Of a stretch of DNA of 64,000 nt, positions 35,954 through 45,596 are shown one piece after another. Within the stretch, counting starts at the first letter, position 1. Every line of letters begins with the position of its first letter. Below the pieces are notes generated by a model, which saw nothing but the letters and a program-made list of their open reading frames with translations, had not been told where the DNA came from and ran no database searches. This DNA is from Streptomyces antibioticus. GTDB lineage: Bacteria; Actinomycetota; Actinomycetes; Streptomycetales; Streptomycetaceae. A program made the position numbers and the translations under genes. The stretch spans positions 2,854,645 through 2,918,644 of the forward strand of contig NZ_CM007717.1 of NCBI RefSeq assembly GCF_002019855.1. The letters run 5' to 3'.

Positions 35954-36991
35954 ATGACCGCCAGTCTGGAGCAGCTACGCCGCTGCCACTTCGCCGTCGA
36001 CCTCGGTGCGGCGCGGACCCGGGTGTATGTGAAGGGGGCCGGGCTGGTCGTGGACCAGCCGTCCGTCGCCGCCGTGAACACCCGCACCGGCGCGCTGATC
36101 GCCGTCGGCGAGTTCGCGGAGCGGATGACGGGCCGCACCCCGCACTACATCCGGGTGATGCGCCCGGTCTCCGGCGGCACGGTCGTCGACATCGACATGG
36201 CCCAGCGCATGCTGCGGCATCTGCTCGGCGACAAGGTCCGCCGCCAGTTGCGCCGCAAGCCGTTCCTGCGGGGCGCCGCCTGCACCCCGCACGACGCCGA
36301 TCCGCTCGCGCAGCGCGCGGCGATCGAGACGCTGGTCGGCCTGGGCGCCCGGCGCGTGGAACTCGTCGACACGCTGATCGCCGCCGCCGTCGGCTGCGGG
36401 CTGCCCGTGGAACGCCCCGAAGCCACCATGATCATGGTGTGCGGGGCGGCCGCGACGCAGGTCGCCGTGCTCTCCCTGGGCTCGATCGTGACCGCCGAGC
36501 GCGTCCCGGTCGGCGGCGAGGCGGTGGACCACGCGATCGTGCAGCACCTGCGCCACGAGCACGAGCTGATGCTCCCCAGCCAGTCCGTACGGCCGCTCCA
36601 GCTCGCCCTGTCCGGCAACGGCCTGAGCCCCTACGGTCCCCAGATCACGGAGATCCACGGCCGGGACGTGGCCACCGGCCTGGCCCGTTCGGTCAAGGTC
36701 GACACGACGGCCGTGCGGGACGCCATCGAGACCCCGCTGACGGCGGTCCTCGACGGTATCGGCCGGGTGCTGCGGGACTGCCCGCCCGATCTGGTCGCCG
36801 ACCTCGCGGACCGGGGCATCATGATGGTCGGCGGCTCCGCGCTGCTGCCCGGCTTCGACCACATGCTCCGCCAGGCCACCGGTATGCCGGTGCACATCGC
36901 CGAACGCCCCGACATCTGCGCCGCCCAGGGCCTGGGCGCCATGCTGGAGGGCCGCATCGCCGCCCTCGCCCTGGACCCCCTGGCGACCTGA
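35954..36991 (+). CDS. mbl: MreB-like actin homologue Mbl
   Basis: A 345-aa bacterial actin. Its phosphate-1 loop is FAVDLGAARTRVYV (normal MreB has DLGTANT, so this is altered), connect-1/phosphate-2 region is MIMVCGAAATQVAVLSLG, and adenosine motif is IMMVGGSALLPGFD. It has the divergent features of Streptomyces Mbl, which contributes to spore-wall synthesis alongside MreB and is dispensable for growth. The start at 35954 has GGGAGG 8 bp upstream. The 177-bp gap before it holds no other gene. Position next to matB agrees with the S. coelicolor order as I remember it. Confidence 0.85.
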   Translation: MTASLEQLRRCHFAVDLGAARTRVYVKGAGLVVDQPSVAAVNTRTGALIAVGEFAERMTGRTPHYIRVMRPVSGGTVVDIDMAQRMLRHLLGDKVRRQLRRKPFLRGAACTPHDADPLAQRAAIETLVGLGARRVELVDTLIAAAVGCGLPVERPEATMIMVCGAAATQVAVLSLGSIVTAERVPVGGEAVDHAIVQHLRHEHELMLPSQSVRPLQLALSGNGLSPYGPQITEIHGRDVATGLARSVKVDTTAVRDAIETPLTAVLDGIGRVLRDCPPDLVADLADRGIMMVGGSALLPGFDHMLRQATGMPVHIAERPDICAAQGLGAMLEGRIAALALDPLAT

Positions 36992-37033
36992 CCCGCCACC
37001 GGCGGCTCTACGGGTTCCGCTAGGTTCCGCCGT

Positions 37034-37921
37034 ATGACGAACGTACGGATCGGCGTGATGTACGACCGCGACCGGGACCCGGCCGGACTGCCCGCGTTCG
37101 CGCGGGCGGCCGAGGCGCTCGGGGTGGACGACCTGTGGGTGGTGGAGGACCTCGGCTGGAACGGCGGGGTGTCGGCGGCGGCCGTGGCCCTGGGCGCGAC
37201 GGAACGGCTGCGGGTGGGGCTCGGGATCGCGCCCGCCCCGCTGCGCAGCCCGGCGCTGCTGGCGATGGAACTGGCCACCCTGGCCCGGGTGTTCCCGGGC
37301 CGGCTGGTGGCGGGCATCGGTCACGGGGTGCGGGAGTGGATGGCCCAGGCCGGGGTCGCGCCCCGCTCCCCGCTGGCGCTCCTGGAGGAGACGATCACGT
37401 CCGTACGGGCGCTGCTCAGCGGGCAGCGCGTCACGCTGGACGGGCGTGAAGTACGGCTGGACGGGATCGAGTTGGTGCACCCGCCCGCCGAAGTCCCGCC
37501 CGTCGTCGCCGGTGTGGTGCGGCCCCGGTCGCTGGAGCTGTCCGGGCGGGTCGCCGACGGCACGCTGGTCGCCGAGGGGCACGGTCCGCGGGACCTGGCG
37601 GAGATCCGGGCGCTGACGGCCGAGGGCGGCGCGGGCCCCGGGCACACCCTGACGGTGTTCGCCTTCGCCCACGCCGGGGACGACCCGGCCGAGGTGTCCC
37701 GGACGCTGCGTCCGCACGTCGAGGGTCACGGCGCCTGGCTGGGCCGGCCGCCGGAGGAGGTCTTCACCGTCTCCGGCACCGCGGCACAGGCCGCGGCCCG
37801 CGTCGCCGACCTGGCGACGGCCGGCGCGGACACGGTCGTCCTGCGGATCGTGGGGGCGGAGCCGCTGCGCCAACTGGAGTCCGTGCTGGCGGTGTTGGGG
37901 CGTCGGCCCGCGGCCGGGTAG
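37034..37921 (+). CDS. LLM-class F420/FMN-dependent oxidoreductase
   Basis: A 295-aa luciferase-like TIM-barrel oxidoreductase. Conserved features are GVMYDRDRDPAGLPAFARAA, LGVDDLWVVEDL, LGIAPAPLRSPALLAME, LARVFPGRLVAGIGHGVREWM and PVVAGVVRPRSLELSGRVADG. In Streptomyces most members of this look use F420. No strong ribosome-binding site precedes ATG 37034, and it may be read from the mbl transcript 42 bp away. Substrate unknown. Confidence 0.85.
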   Translation: MTNVRIGVMYDRDRDPAGLPAFARAAEALGVDDLWVVEDLGWNGGVSAAAVALGATERLRVGLGIAPAPLRSPALLAMELATLARVFPGRLVAGIGHGVREWMAQAGVAPRSPLALLEETITSVRALLSGQRVTLDGREVRLDGIELVHPPAEVPPVVAGVVRPRSLELSGRVADGTLVAEGHGPRDLAEIRALTAEGGAGPGHTLTVFAFAHAGDDPAEVSRTLRPHVEGHGAWLGRPPEEVFTVSGTAAQAAARVADLATAGADTVVLRIVGAEPLRQLESVLAVLGRRPAAG

Positions 37922-37922
37922 C

Positions 37923-38024
37923 TCAGTACGGCAGCAGTCGTCCCGAGGGGGTGCGCCGGTCGATCGGCATGTCGCGAGGGGTGGCCGGGCGGCGGATGAC
38001 ACGCACGCGGGTCTGTCGGTTCAT
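37923..38024 (-). CDS. Small basic ORF with strong ribosome-binding site
   Basis: 33 codons (MNRQTRVRVIRRPATPRD..., ending RTPSGRLLPY) preceded by AGGAGG 5 bp before ATG. The peptide is strongly basic, with no signal or membrane segment. It ends two bases after the LLM gene stop on the opposite strand. The good SD and open frame are the only evidence; it could be a small protein or a chance ORF. Confidence 0.4.
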   Translation of the reverse strand: MNRQTRVRVIRRPATPRDMPIDRRTPSGRLLPY

Positions 38025-38171
38025 GACGCCCTCCTGGGTGCATCGGGACTCGTCGTCGGAGCCTCGGTTCGGGAGGACGCCCCTCCCGACGGTCCCTTAC
38101 CCACCTCACCACCGAGGCATGCCCACGTCAGTGAATATGCCGGGCGGGCCATGCGGTCCCGGGCGCCGCGC

Positions 38172-38384
38172 TCAGCCTCCCTGGGCGAGCGTGAGCGCCC
38201 CTCCGGCCACCAGGAAGGCGCCGCCCACGACGACGACCGCGGCGATCGCGGCGAGCACCGGCGGACGCAGGATCAGCTTCGGGGCGGGCCCGCCGGCCGT
38301 GGCCGCGGAGAGCATCCGGCGCCGTAGCGCGAGCACCCGGAGCCCGGCGTACAGGCTGACGAGGCCCAGGATCAGGTAGTGCAT
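38172..38384 (-). CDS. Small two-helix membrane protein
   Basis: A 70-aa protein with two hydrophobic helices (HYLILGLVSLYAGLRVLA and AAIAAVVVVGGAFLVAGGAL) flanking a short basic loop. ATG 38384 has GGAGG 9 bp upstream. It follows the response-regulator gene on the same strand after 113 bp. There is no recognised family; the size and position suggest a membrane accessory, but nothing ties it to the two-component pair. Confidence 0.6.
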   Translation of the reverse strand: MHYLILGLVSLYAGLRVLALRRRMLSAATAGGPAPKLILRPPVLAAIAAVVVVGGAFLVAGGALTLAQGG

Positions 38385-38497
38385 GCGGTCAGCCCTCCAG
38401 GCCGTTCTGCGTGATCTGTGGAAACGCCGACGGCCAGTCTGCGGTGCCCGCGCCCCGGCGCACGCCGAGGACCGCCGACGCCGCCCCGAGTCCACCC

Positions 38498-39175
38498 CTA
38501 CGGCACCCGCCAGTGGTAGCGCCGCTCCGGCCGGCCCGCCTGTCCGTACCGCAGGGTGACCTCCGCGCGGCCGGTGACGGTGAGGTGCTCCAGGTAGCGG
38601 CGGGCGCTCACCCGGGAGACGCCGACCCGGGTGGCGCACTCGGCCGCGGACAGGGTGCCGTCGGCCGCGCGCAGGGCGCGTTCGACGAGTTCGGACGTCT
38701 CGACGCTCATGCCCTTGGGGAGCGTGGGCGCCGCCACCGGTGCCGCGACCCGGCCGAGCGCCCGGTCGACGTCGGCCTGTCCGCGGACCGTCCCGGCGGC
38801 CAGGTCGCCGCGCCGGGAGCGGTAGCGCGCCAGCCGTTCCCTGAGGTCCTCGGCGTCGAAGGGTTTCAGCAGATAGTCGACCACGCCCTGGCGGACGGCG
38901 GCGCGGACCGCCTCCGCCTCCCGGGCGGCGCTGATCACCATCACGTCGCAGTCGTGTCCTGCGGTGCGCAGCCGCGGGACGACGTCCAGGCCGAACATGT
39001 CCGGCAGATACAGGTCGAGCAGGACCAGGTCGGGCTGGAGTTCGGCGGCGGCGGTGAGCGCCTGTTCGCCGCAGTCGGCGGTGCCGACCACCCGGAAACC
39101 GTCGACGCCGTCCACGAATCCGCGGTGGATCCGCGCCACCATGAAGTCGTCCTCCACCACGAGCACGTCGATCAT
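38498..39175 (-). CDS. DcuR/CitB-type response regulator
   Basis: A 225-aa regulator. The receiver domain (1-~120) has acidic pocket EDD (8-10), phospho-acceptor D54 (LVLLDLYLPD), the conserved Ser (MVISAA) and Lys (LLKPFD). The C-terminal HTH (~165-215) is of the CitB type (LSAAECATRVGVSRVSARRYLEHL). The start overlaps the kinase stop (ATGA on this strand). It should activate or control the divergent tricarboxylate transporter genes in response to extracytoplasmic citrate-like ligands. Confidence 0.92.
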   Translation of the reverse strand: MIDVLVVEDDFMVARIHRGFVDGVDGFRVVGTADCGEQALTAAAELQPDLVLLDLYLPDMFGLDVVPRLRTAGHDCDVMVISAAREAEAVRAAVRQGVVDYLLKPFDAEDLRERLARYRSRRGDLAAGTVRGQADVDRALGRVAAPVAAPTLPKGMSVETSELVERALRAADGTLSAAECATRVGVSRVSARRYLEHLTVTGRAEVTLRYGQAGRPERRYHWRVP

Positions 39176-40854
39176 CGGACTCCCTCCGGCTGCGGACCGG
39201 TCGGCCGGCCCACGGACATCCAGGCGACGAACATCGCGCCTTCCTGTGTGTTGGACACCGACACCTCGCCGCCCCGGCGGGTGCACACCAGCCGGGTGAG
39301 CGCCAGCCCGATCCCCCGGTCGCCGCCGCGCGCGGCCTTGGTGGTGAAGCCGTGCAGGAACACCTCCTGCGCCAGCTCGGGGGCGATGCCGGGGCCCGAG
39401 TCGCGGACGACGATCTCCACGCTGGAGGTGTCCTGGCGCAGTTCGACCTCCACCCAGGCGTCGTCGTCCTGGTCGCCGGCCGACGTGGCGGCGGCGTCGA
39501 GGGCGTTGTCGACGAGGTTGCCGAGCACGGTCGCCACGTCCGCCGAGTCGGCCGGGTCCAGCTTGTCCAGCGCGGTGCGTTCCGAGATCCGCAGCCGCAC
39601 CTTGCGTTCGGCGGCCAGCGCGGACTTCGCCATCAGCAGCGCGGCGACCGCCCGGTCCCGGACCCGGCTGGTGAGGGTCAGATCGAGCGAGTCCCGGTGC
39701 CGGCGCAGGGCGCGGACGTACCGTACGACCTCGTCGTGCTCGCCGATCTGGATCAGCCCGGAGATGGTGTGCAACTGGTTGGAGAACTCGTGGGCCTGCG
39801 CCCGCAGCAGTTCGGTACTGCTCCGGAAGGAGCCCAACTCGCGCTCCAACTGGGCGAGTTCGGTGCGGTCGCGGAGGGTGGTGACCGAGCCGAGGCGACG
39901 GCCGTCCTTGGTGACGTCCATCCGGTTCATCACCAGCACCCGGCCCCGGCGCAGCACCACCTCGTCCCTCGGCGCCACCTCCCCGCGGGGCGCACCGTCG
40001 TCCCGCCGCTCCCCTCCCGTGCCGCCCGCCAGGACGTCGTACAGCCGCCCCTCGATGCCGAGGTCGGACAGGCTGCTGCCGACGCAGTCCTCGGGCAGGT
40101 CGAGGAGGGCGCGGCCGACCTCGTTGACCAGGGTGAGCCGTAGCTGCGGGTCGAGCGCGACGACGCCCTCGGCGAGGCCGAACAGCATGGCCTCGCGGTG
40201 TTCGGCGAGACCGGCGATCTCGCGCGGTTCCAGGCCGAGGGTCTGGCGTTTGATCCGCCGGGCCAGCAGCCAGGATCCGGCCACGCCGAGGACGCTCGCG
40301 ATGCCGAGGTAGGCGAGCAGATAGGAGGAGGCGCCGCTCAGCCGCTGCCAGACGGTCGGGGAGACCCGGCCGATCATGACCGTGCCGAGATGGTCGCCGA
40401 GCCGGTCCCGGTCGTCGCCGAGCACCGGCACCTGGGCCACCAGTTCACGCACCCCGTCCACCTCCAACTCCCCCGACCAGCCGCGCGCTTGGGCCGGTTC
40501 GGGGCCGGCGACCGGCAGCGGGGTGCCGATCAGGGTGGGGTCGGTGGCGGCGACGATCTCGCCGGACGCGTCGGCGACGGTGACGGAGGAGACGTTCGAC
40601 TGGGTGCGCCGGGTCTGGAGCAGCGGCGCGAGCGTCTCGGCGGGCGCGGGGCTGACGAGCTGGCTGCGCAGCAGGGGGTTTCCGGCCAGTTCCTCGGCGA
40701 GGGCGGTGACCCGGCGGCCCTCGACGCGGTCGAACGTCGCCTTGGACTGCGCCAGCGACACCGCGGCGACCGCGACGAGCACGACCACCACGATGGCGAG
40801 CTGGAGGACCAGCAGCTCACCGGCGAGCGTGGGGCGGCGGGACGTCACGACCAC
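39172..40854 (-). CDS. CitA/DcuS-type sensor histidine kinase
   Basis: A ~560-aa sensor. It has a transmembrane helix near residues 10-35 (VLQLAIVVVVLVAVAAVSLA), an extracytoplasmic PAS-like ligand domain to ~165, a second helix (LLAYLGIASVLGVAGSWLL), a cytoplasmic PAS, a phosphoacceptor His in RAQAHEFSNQLHTISGLIQ, and a HATPase domain with N-box VLGNLVDNALDAA and G-boxes DSGPGI and DRGIGLAL. The start is uncertain: TTG 40872, GTG 40854 and GTG 40848 are in frame; I chose 40854 for its spacing to GAG. Likely substrate: citrate or another tricarboxylate. Confidence 0.9.
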   Translation of the reverse strand: MVVTSRRPTLAGELLVLQLAIVVVVLVAVAAVSLAQSKATFDRVEGRRVTALAEELAGNPLLRSQLVSPAPAETLAPLLQTRRTQSNVSSVTVADASGEIVAATDPTLIGTPLPVAGPEPAQARGWSGELEVDGVRELVAQVPVLGDDRDRLGDHLGTVMIGRVSPTVWQRLSGASSYLLAYLGIASVLGVAGSWLLARRIKRQTLGLEPREIAGLAEHREAMLFGLAEGVVALDPQLRLTLVNEVGRALLDLPEDCVGSSLSDLGIEGRLYDVLAGGTGGERRDDGAPRGEVAPRDEVVLRRGRVLVMNRMDVTKDGRRLGSVTTLRDRTELAQLERELGSFRSSTELLRAQAHEFSNQLHTISGLIQIGEHDEVVRYVRALRRHRDSLDLTLTSRVRDRAVAALLMAKSALAAERKVRLRISERTALDKLDPADSADVATVLGNLVDNALDAAATSAGDQDDDAWVEVELRQDTSSVEIVVRDSGPGIAPELAQEVFLHGFTTKAARGGDRGIGLALTRLVCTRRGGEVSVSNTQEGAMFVAWMSVGRPTGPQPEGVR

Positions 40855-40951
40855 AATGAACTCAACCTTCAATGGTCACACAAGGCAGACGGGGTGTCCG
40901 AGGGATCGCACAATCATGGCGCCGGACCCGCCCAAGCGAAAGAGATGAGCC

Positions 40952-42031
40952 ATGAGATCTCGCAGAGCCGCGTTTCTCTCCGCTCCCGCCCCTGCTGCCG
41001 ACCGTGTTCCCGCCCGTGTTCCCGCCCGTCTCCCCTCCCGTGTTCTCGCCCCTGTCCTCGTCGCGGTGTCGCTGCTCGCCGTCAGTGCCTGCGGGGCCAC
41101 CGCCGACAAGGGCGCGGGGAGCGGGGGCGCGAGCGGCAAGCCCGTCGGCGGGCTGCGGCTGATGGTGCCCAACACCCCGGGCAGCGGCTACGACGTCACC
41201 GCCCGCACCGTCGCGCAGGTGATGCAGGACGCCGACGTGGCGACCGGGATGCAGGTGTACAACCTGCCCGGCGCCGGCGGCACGGTGGGCCTCCAGCGGC
41301 TGGTGAACGAGGACGGCAACGGCAAGCTGGCCATGCAGATGGGCCTGGGTGTCGTCGGGGCGGCGTACACCTCGAAGTCCTCGGCCAAGCTGACGCACAC
41401 CACCCCGATCGCCAAGCTGATCGAGGAGGCCGGGGCGATCGTCGTCGCGAAGGACTCGCCGTACAAGACGATCGGCGATCTGGTCACCGCGTGGAAGAAC
41501 GACCCCAAGTCGGTCGCCGTGGGCGGCGGTTCCTCGCCGGGCGGCCCGGACCACCTGCTGCCGATGCAGCTCGCGCGGGCGGTGGGCATCAAGCCCAAGG
41601 ACGTCAACTACGTCTCCTACGACGGCGGCGGCGAGCTGCTGCCGGCCGTCCTCGGCAACAAGATCGCCTTCGGGGCCAGCGGGTTCGGCGAGTTCCTCGA
41701 CCAGATCGAGGCAGGGCAGGTCCGGATCCTCGCGGTGACCAGCGAGGAGCCGATCGACGCGGTCGCCGAGGCCCCCACCCTCAAGGACTCCGGGATCGAC
41801 CTGGTCTTCACCAACTGGCGCGGGATCGTGGCCCCTCCCGGGATCAGCGACGCCGAGAAGAAGACCTGGGTCGACAGCGTCACGCGGATGCACGACTCGA
41901 AGCAGTGGCGGACGGAGCTGACCAAGCGCGGCTGGACGGACGCCTTCGTCACCGGTGACGACTTCGGCGTCTATCTGAAGAACCAGGACAAGTCCGTGGC
42001 CAGCCTGCTCACCGAGCTCGGCCTGGCATGA
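40952..42031 (+). CDS. tctC: TctC-type tricarboxylate-binding lipoprotein
   Basis: A 359-aa Bug-family solute receptor for tripartite tricarboxylate transporters. It has a long Arg/Pro-rich N-terminus, a hydrophobic helix and a lipobox AVSAC (C47). The mature domain has LRLMVPNTPGSGYDVTARTVAQ, NLPGAGGTVGLQRL and GWTDAFVTGDDF. It captures a carboxylate outside the membrane and delivers it to TctAB. It is divergent from the sensor kinase with ~97 bp between, and coupled to tctB by a 4-bp overlap. Confidence 0.93.
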   Translation: MRSRRAAFLSAPAPAADRVPARVPARLPSRVLAPVLVAVSLLAVSACGATADKGAGSGGASGKPVGGLRLMVPNTPGSGYDVTARTVAQVMQDADVATGMQVYNLPGAGGTVGLQRLVNEDGNGKLAMQMGLGVVGAAYTSKSSAKLTHTTPIAKLIEEAGAIVVAKDSPYKTIGDLVTAWKNDPKSVAVGGGSSPGGPDHLLPMQLARAVGIKPKDVNYVSYDGGGELLPAVLGNKIAFGASGFGEFLDQIEAGQVRILAVTSEEPIDAVAEAPTLKDSGIDLVFTNWRGIVAPPGISDAEKKTWVDSVTRMHDSKQWRTELTKRGWTDAFVTGDDFGVYLKNQDKSVASLLTELGLA

Positions 42032-42570
42032 GCACCAAGACGAATGAGACGGACGAGCCGGTCCTCCGGGACACCCGTCCGCCCCGGGGCGAGGACCGCG
42101 CGCAGTACGGCGTGTGCGCCTTCCTCGCCCTGCTGGGCACGGCGGTGGTCGTGGACGGCCTCGGCATCCCGCACCTCACCAGCGGCATCGACCCGGTCGG
42201 CCCGCGCGCGGTCCCGCTGGCCCTCGGCGTCGCGCTGGTGATCGTCGCCGTCCTGTACGCCGTCGACGTGGCGCGCGGCGGCCGCGGCGAGCCGGAGAGC
42301 GGCGAGGACGTCGACCTGACGCGGGGCGGCGACTGGCGCACGGTCGCCCTGCTGACCGGCGCGTTCGTGGTGAACGCGGTGCTGATCGAGCGGCTCGGCT
42401 GGGTGATCAGCGGCGCCCTGCTCTTCTGGGGCAGCGCCTTCGCCCTCGGCAACCGGCACCACCTGCGCAATCTGGCGATCGCGGCGGCACTGTCGCTCGG
42501 CACGTTCTACGCCTTCGCCATCGGGCTCGGTGTGAACCTCCCGGCCGGTGTCCTGCAAGGAATCCTGTGA
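42028..42570 (+). CDS. tctB: TctB small membrane subunit
   Basis: A 180-aa protein with four hydrophobic helices after a charged N-terminus (about residues 27-180). Its [16 protein letters not shown] element is typical for TctB after the first helix. It is the small integral subunit of the proton- or sodium-driven tricarboxylate transporter. It starts within the tctC stop (ATGA), and tctA follows after 10 bp. Confidence 0.9.
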   Translation: MSTKTNETDEPVLRDTRPPRGEDRAQYGVCAFLALLGTAVVVDGLGIPHLTSGIDPVGPRAVPLALGVALVIVAVLYAVDVARGGRGEPESGEDVDLTRGGDWRTVALLTGAFVVNAVLIERLGWVISGALLFWGSAFALGNRHHLRNLAIAAALSLGTFYAFAIGLGVNLPAGVLQGIL

Positions 42571-42580
42571 CGGACGAGTG

Positions 42581-44098
42581 ATGGACAGCCTGAACAACCT
42601 CGACAACCTCATGCAGGGCTTCGCGGACGTCCTCGCCCCGATGAACCTGCTGCTCGCCCTGATCGGCGTCGTCATCGGCACCGCCGTCGGCGTCCTGCCC
42701 GGCATCGGCCCAGCGATGACCGTCGCCCTGCTGCTGCCCGTCACCTACGGCATGGAGCCGGTCCAGGCGTTCATCATGTTCGCCGGCATCTTCTACGGCG
42801 GCATGTACGGCGGCTCGACCACCTCCATCCTGCTGAACACGCCCGGCGAGTCGTCGTCGGTGGTGACGGCCGTCGAGGGCAACAAGATGGCGAAGGCGGG
42901 CCGGGCCGCGCAGGCCCTGGCCACCGCCGCGATCGGCTCGTTCGTTGCGGGCACCATCGGCACCCTGCTGCTGGTCCTGGTCACCCCGTTCGTGGTCGAC
43001 TTCGCGGTCTCCCTCGGCGCCCCCGACTACTTCGCCCTGATGCTGCTGTCGTTCGTCGCGGTCACCTCCGTCCTCGGCGCCTCCCGGCTGCGCGGTCTGG
43101 CCTCCCTCCTCCTCGGCCTGACCATCGGCCTGGTCGGCATCGACGCGGTGTCCGGACAGCAGCGGCTGACCCTCGGCATCCCCCAACTCGCCGACGGCAT
43201 CGACGTGGTGGTGGTCGCCGTGGGCATCTTCGCCGTCGGCGAGGCGCTGTGGGTGGCCGCGCATCTGCGGCGCAGACCCGCCGAGATCGTCCCGGTCGGC
43301 CGGCCGTGGATGGGCCGCGACGACTGGAAACGGTCCTGGAAACCCTGGCTGCGCGGCACCGCGTACGGCTTCCCCTTCGGCGCGCTGCCGGCCGGCGGCG
43401 CCGAGATCCCCACCTTCCTGTCCTACGCCACGGAGAAACGGCTCAGCCGGCACCCCGAGGAGTTCGGCAAGGGCGCCATCGAGGGCGTCGCCGGACCGGA
43501 GGCCGCCAACAACGCCTCCGCGGCGGGCACGTTGGTCCCCATGCTGGCCATCGGCCTGCCCACCAACGCCACCGCCGCCGTGATGCTCGCCGCCTTCCAG
43601 TCGTACGGCATCCAGCCCGGCCCCCTGCTGTTCGAGCGCGAGGCGAGCCTGGTGTGGGTGCTGATCGCCAGCCTGTTCGTCGGCAATCTGCTGCTGCTCC
43701 TGCTCAACCTGCCGCTCGCGCCCGCCTGGACCGGACTGCTGCGGATCCCGCGCCCCTACCTCTACGCGGGCATCCTGTTCTTCGCGTCGATGGGCGCGTA
43801 CGCCGTCAACGCCCAACCGCTGGACCTGTTCCTGCTGCTGATCCTCGGACTCCTCGGCTTCGCGATGCGCCGCTTCGGACTGCCGGTCCTGCCGCTGATC
43901 ATCGGCGTGATCCTCGGCCCGCGCGCCGAACTCCAGGGCCGGCGCTCCCTCCAACTGTCCGGCGGCGAACTGTCGGGGCTGGTGGGCGGCCCGGTGTCGT
44001 ACACCGTCTACACGGTGATCGCCCTGGTGCTGGTCTGGCCGCTGCTGCGGCGGTTCGTCCGACGTCCCCTGTCCTCCCGAGAGGAAGTACGAGCATGA
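42581..44098 (+). CDS. tctA: TctA large membrane subunit
   Basis: A 505-aa polytopic protein with about 11-12 helices and the two internally repeated family motifs: [20 protein letters not shown] near residue 40 and [20 protein letters not shown] near residue 305. [18 protein letters not shown] marks the substrate path. It forms the transport pore with TctB. The weak SD before ATG 42581 suggests reading by translational coupling from tctB. Confidence 0.94.
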   Translation: MDSLNNLDNLMQGFADVLAPMNLLLALIGVVIGTAVGVLPGIGPAMTVALLLPVTYGMEPVQAFIMFAGIFYGGMYGGSTTSILLNTPGESSSVVTAVEGNKMAKAGRAAQALATAAIGSFVAGTIGTLLLVLVTPFVVDFAVSLGAPDYFALMLLSFVAVTSVLGASRLRGLASLLLGLTIGLVGIDAVSGQQRLTLGIPQLADGIDVVVVAVGIFAVGEALWVAAHLRRRPAEIVPVGRPWMGRDDWKRSWKPWLRGTAYGFPFGALPAGGAEIPTFLSYATEKRLSRHPEEFGKGAIEGVAGPEAANNASAAGTLVPMLAIGLPTNATAAVMLAAFQSYGIQPGPLLFEREASLVWVLIASLFVGNLLLLLLNLPLAPAWTGLLRIPRPYLYAGILFFASMGAYAVNAQPLDLFLLLILGLLGFAMRRFGLPVLPLIIGVILGPRAELQGRRSLQLSGGELSGLVGGPVSYTVYTVIALVLVWPLLRRFVRRPLSSREEVRA

Positions 44099-44496
44099 CC
44101 GTCCTGGTGGGATACGTCCCCTCGCCCGAGGGGGAGGCCGCCCTGCGCGCGGGGATCGACGAGGCGCGGCGGCGCGGGGAGAAGCTGCTGGTGGTGAACA
44201 CCTCGCGGGCGGACGCGACGGTGGATCCCGGGTTCGCTCAGGAACCGGATCTGGACCATGTCCGCGAGGACCTGGGCGCCCTCGGCATCGACTTCGACCT
44301 GCGCCAGATGCTCGGCGGCGGCGACCCGGCCGAGGAGCTCCTCCACCTCGCCGGAGGGGCCGACGTGTCCCTGGTGGTGATCGGACTGCGGCGGCGCAGC
44401 CCGGTCGGCAAGCTGCTCCTGGGCTCGACGGCCCAGCGGATCCTGCTGGGCGCCGGCTGCCCGGTCCTCGCGGTGAAGGCGGCGGTCGGCGCATGA
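44095..44496 (+). CDS. Universal stress protein (UspA family)
   Basis: A 133-aa single-domain UspA-fold protein. It starts [17 protein letters not shown] and carries the C-terminal ATP-binding pattern [20 protein letters not shown] (G-2x-R-9x-GS) followed by CPVLAVK. It overlaps tctA by 4 bp and the next gene by 4 bp, so it is an integral member of the transporter operon. It may bind ATP and modulate the transporter, as proposed for USP domains tied to other carriers. Confidence 0.88.
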   Translation: MTVLVGYVPSPEGEAALRAGIDEARRRGEKLLVVNTSRADATVDPGFAQEPDLDHVREDLGALGIDFDLRQMLGGGDPAEELLHLAGGADVSLVVIGLRRRSPVGKLLLGSTAQRILLGAGCPVLAVKAAVGA

Positions 44497-45587
44497 TCCT
44501 GCGGACATTCGGCTGGTCGTTCGCCGTCACGGCGCTCGGACTCGCCTTCGCGGCCTGGCAGTGGGGCTGGGAGGCGTTCGGGATCGTCCTGATCCTCTCC
44601 GTGCTGGAGATATCGCTGTCCTTCGACAACGCGGTGGTCAACGCCGGGGTCCTGAAGAAGATGAACGCCTTCTGGCAGAAGGTCTTCCTCACCGTCGGCA
44701 TCCTGGTCGCGGTCTTCGGGATGCGGCTGGTCTTCCCGGTGGTGATCGTGGCGGTCAGCGCCGAGACCGGCCCGGTGGAGGCGGTCCGGCTCGCCCTCGA
44801 CGAACCGGCGCGGTACGAGGCCCTGGTCACCGACGCCCACCCTGCGATCGCGGCCTTCGGCGGCATGTTCCTGCTGATGATCTTCCTGGACTTCGTCTTG
44901 GAGGACCGGGACATCAAGTGGCTCACCCGGCTGGAACGCCCGCTGGCCAGGCTCGGCAAGGTCGACATGCTGTCGGTCTGTGTCGCGCTGGGCGCGCTGC
45001 TGATCACCGCGACGGCCTTCGCGACGCACGCGCACATCAGCACGGGGCACACCGACAAGTCGGCGACCGTGCTGCTCGCGGGCGTGGCCGGGCTGGTCAC
45101 GTATCTCGTGGTGGGCGGCCTCTCGGGCTATTTCGAGAGCCGGCTGGAGGACGAGGAATCGTCGTCCGGTGACCGGCCGGTGTCCGCCGTCGCCCTCGCC
45201 GGGAAGGCCGCGTTCTTCCTCTTCCTCTATCTGGAGGTCCTGGACGCCTCCTTCTCCTTCGACGGCGTGATCGGCGCGTTCGCCGTCACCAACCACATCT
45301 TCTGGATGGCCCTCGGGCTCGGCATCGGCGCGATGTACGTGCGCTCGCTCACCGTCCACCTGGTCCGGCAGGGCACCCTGGACGACTACGTCTATCTGGA
45401 GCACGGCGCCCACTACGCGATCGGCGCGCTGGCGGGGATCCTGCTGGTCACCGTCCGGTACGAGGTGAACGAGATCGTCACCGGACTGATCGGCGTCCTG
45501 CTGATCGCGGCGTCGTTCGTGTCGTCGGTACGACGGAACAGGGCGCTGGCACGGGGGGAGACGGAGGAGGTCGGGGCGGGGGTGTGA
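44493..45587 (+). CDS. TerC-like DUF475 membrane protein
   Basis: A 364-aa integral membrane protein with about nine helices of the TerC/DUF475 group. The conserved acidic membrane motifs are SVLEISLSFDNAVVNAG near the N-terminus and LEVLDASFSFDGVIGA in the second half, which form the presumed metal-ion pathway. TerC-type proteins export Mn2+ or contribute to tellurite resistance. It is coupled to the USP gene (ATGA). Co-expression with a citrate-type importer suggests handling of metal that enters with metal-citrate complexes; that is inference. Confidence 0.88.
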   Translation: MILRTFGWSFAVTALGLAFAAWQWGWEAFGIVLILSVLEISLSFDNAVVNAGVLKKMNAFWQKVFLTVGILVAVFGMRLVFPVVIVAVSAETGPVEAVRLALDEPARYEALVTDAHPAIAAFGGMFLLMIFLDFVLEDRDIKWLTRLERPLARLGKVDMLSVCVALGALLITATAFATHAHISTGHTDKSATVLLAGVAGLVTYLVVGGLSGYFESRLEDEESSSGDRPVSAVALAGKAAFFLFLYLEVLDASFSFDGVIGAFAVTNHIFWMALGLGIGAMYVRSLTVHLVRQGTLDDYVYLEHGAHYAIGALAGILLVTVRYEVNEIVTGLIGVLLIAASFVSSVRRNRALARGETEEVGAGV

Positions 45588-45596
45588 GCGCGGGGG

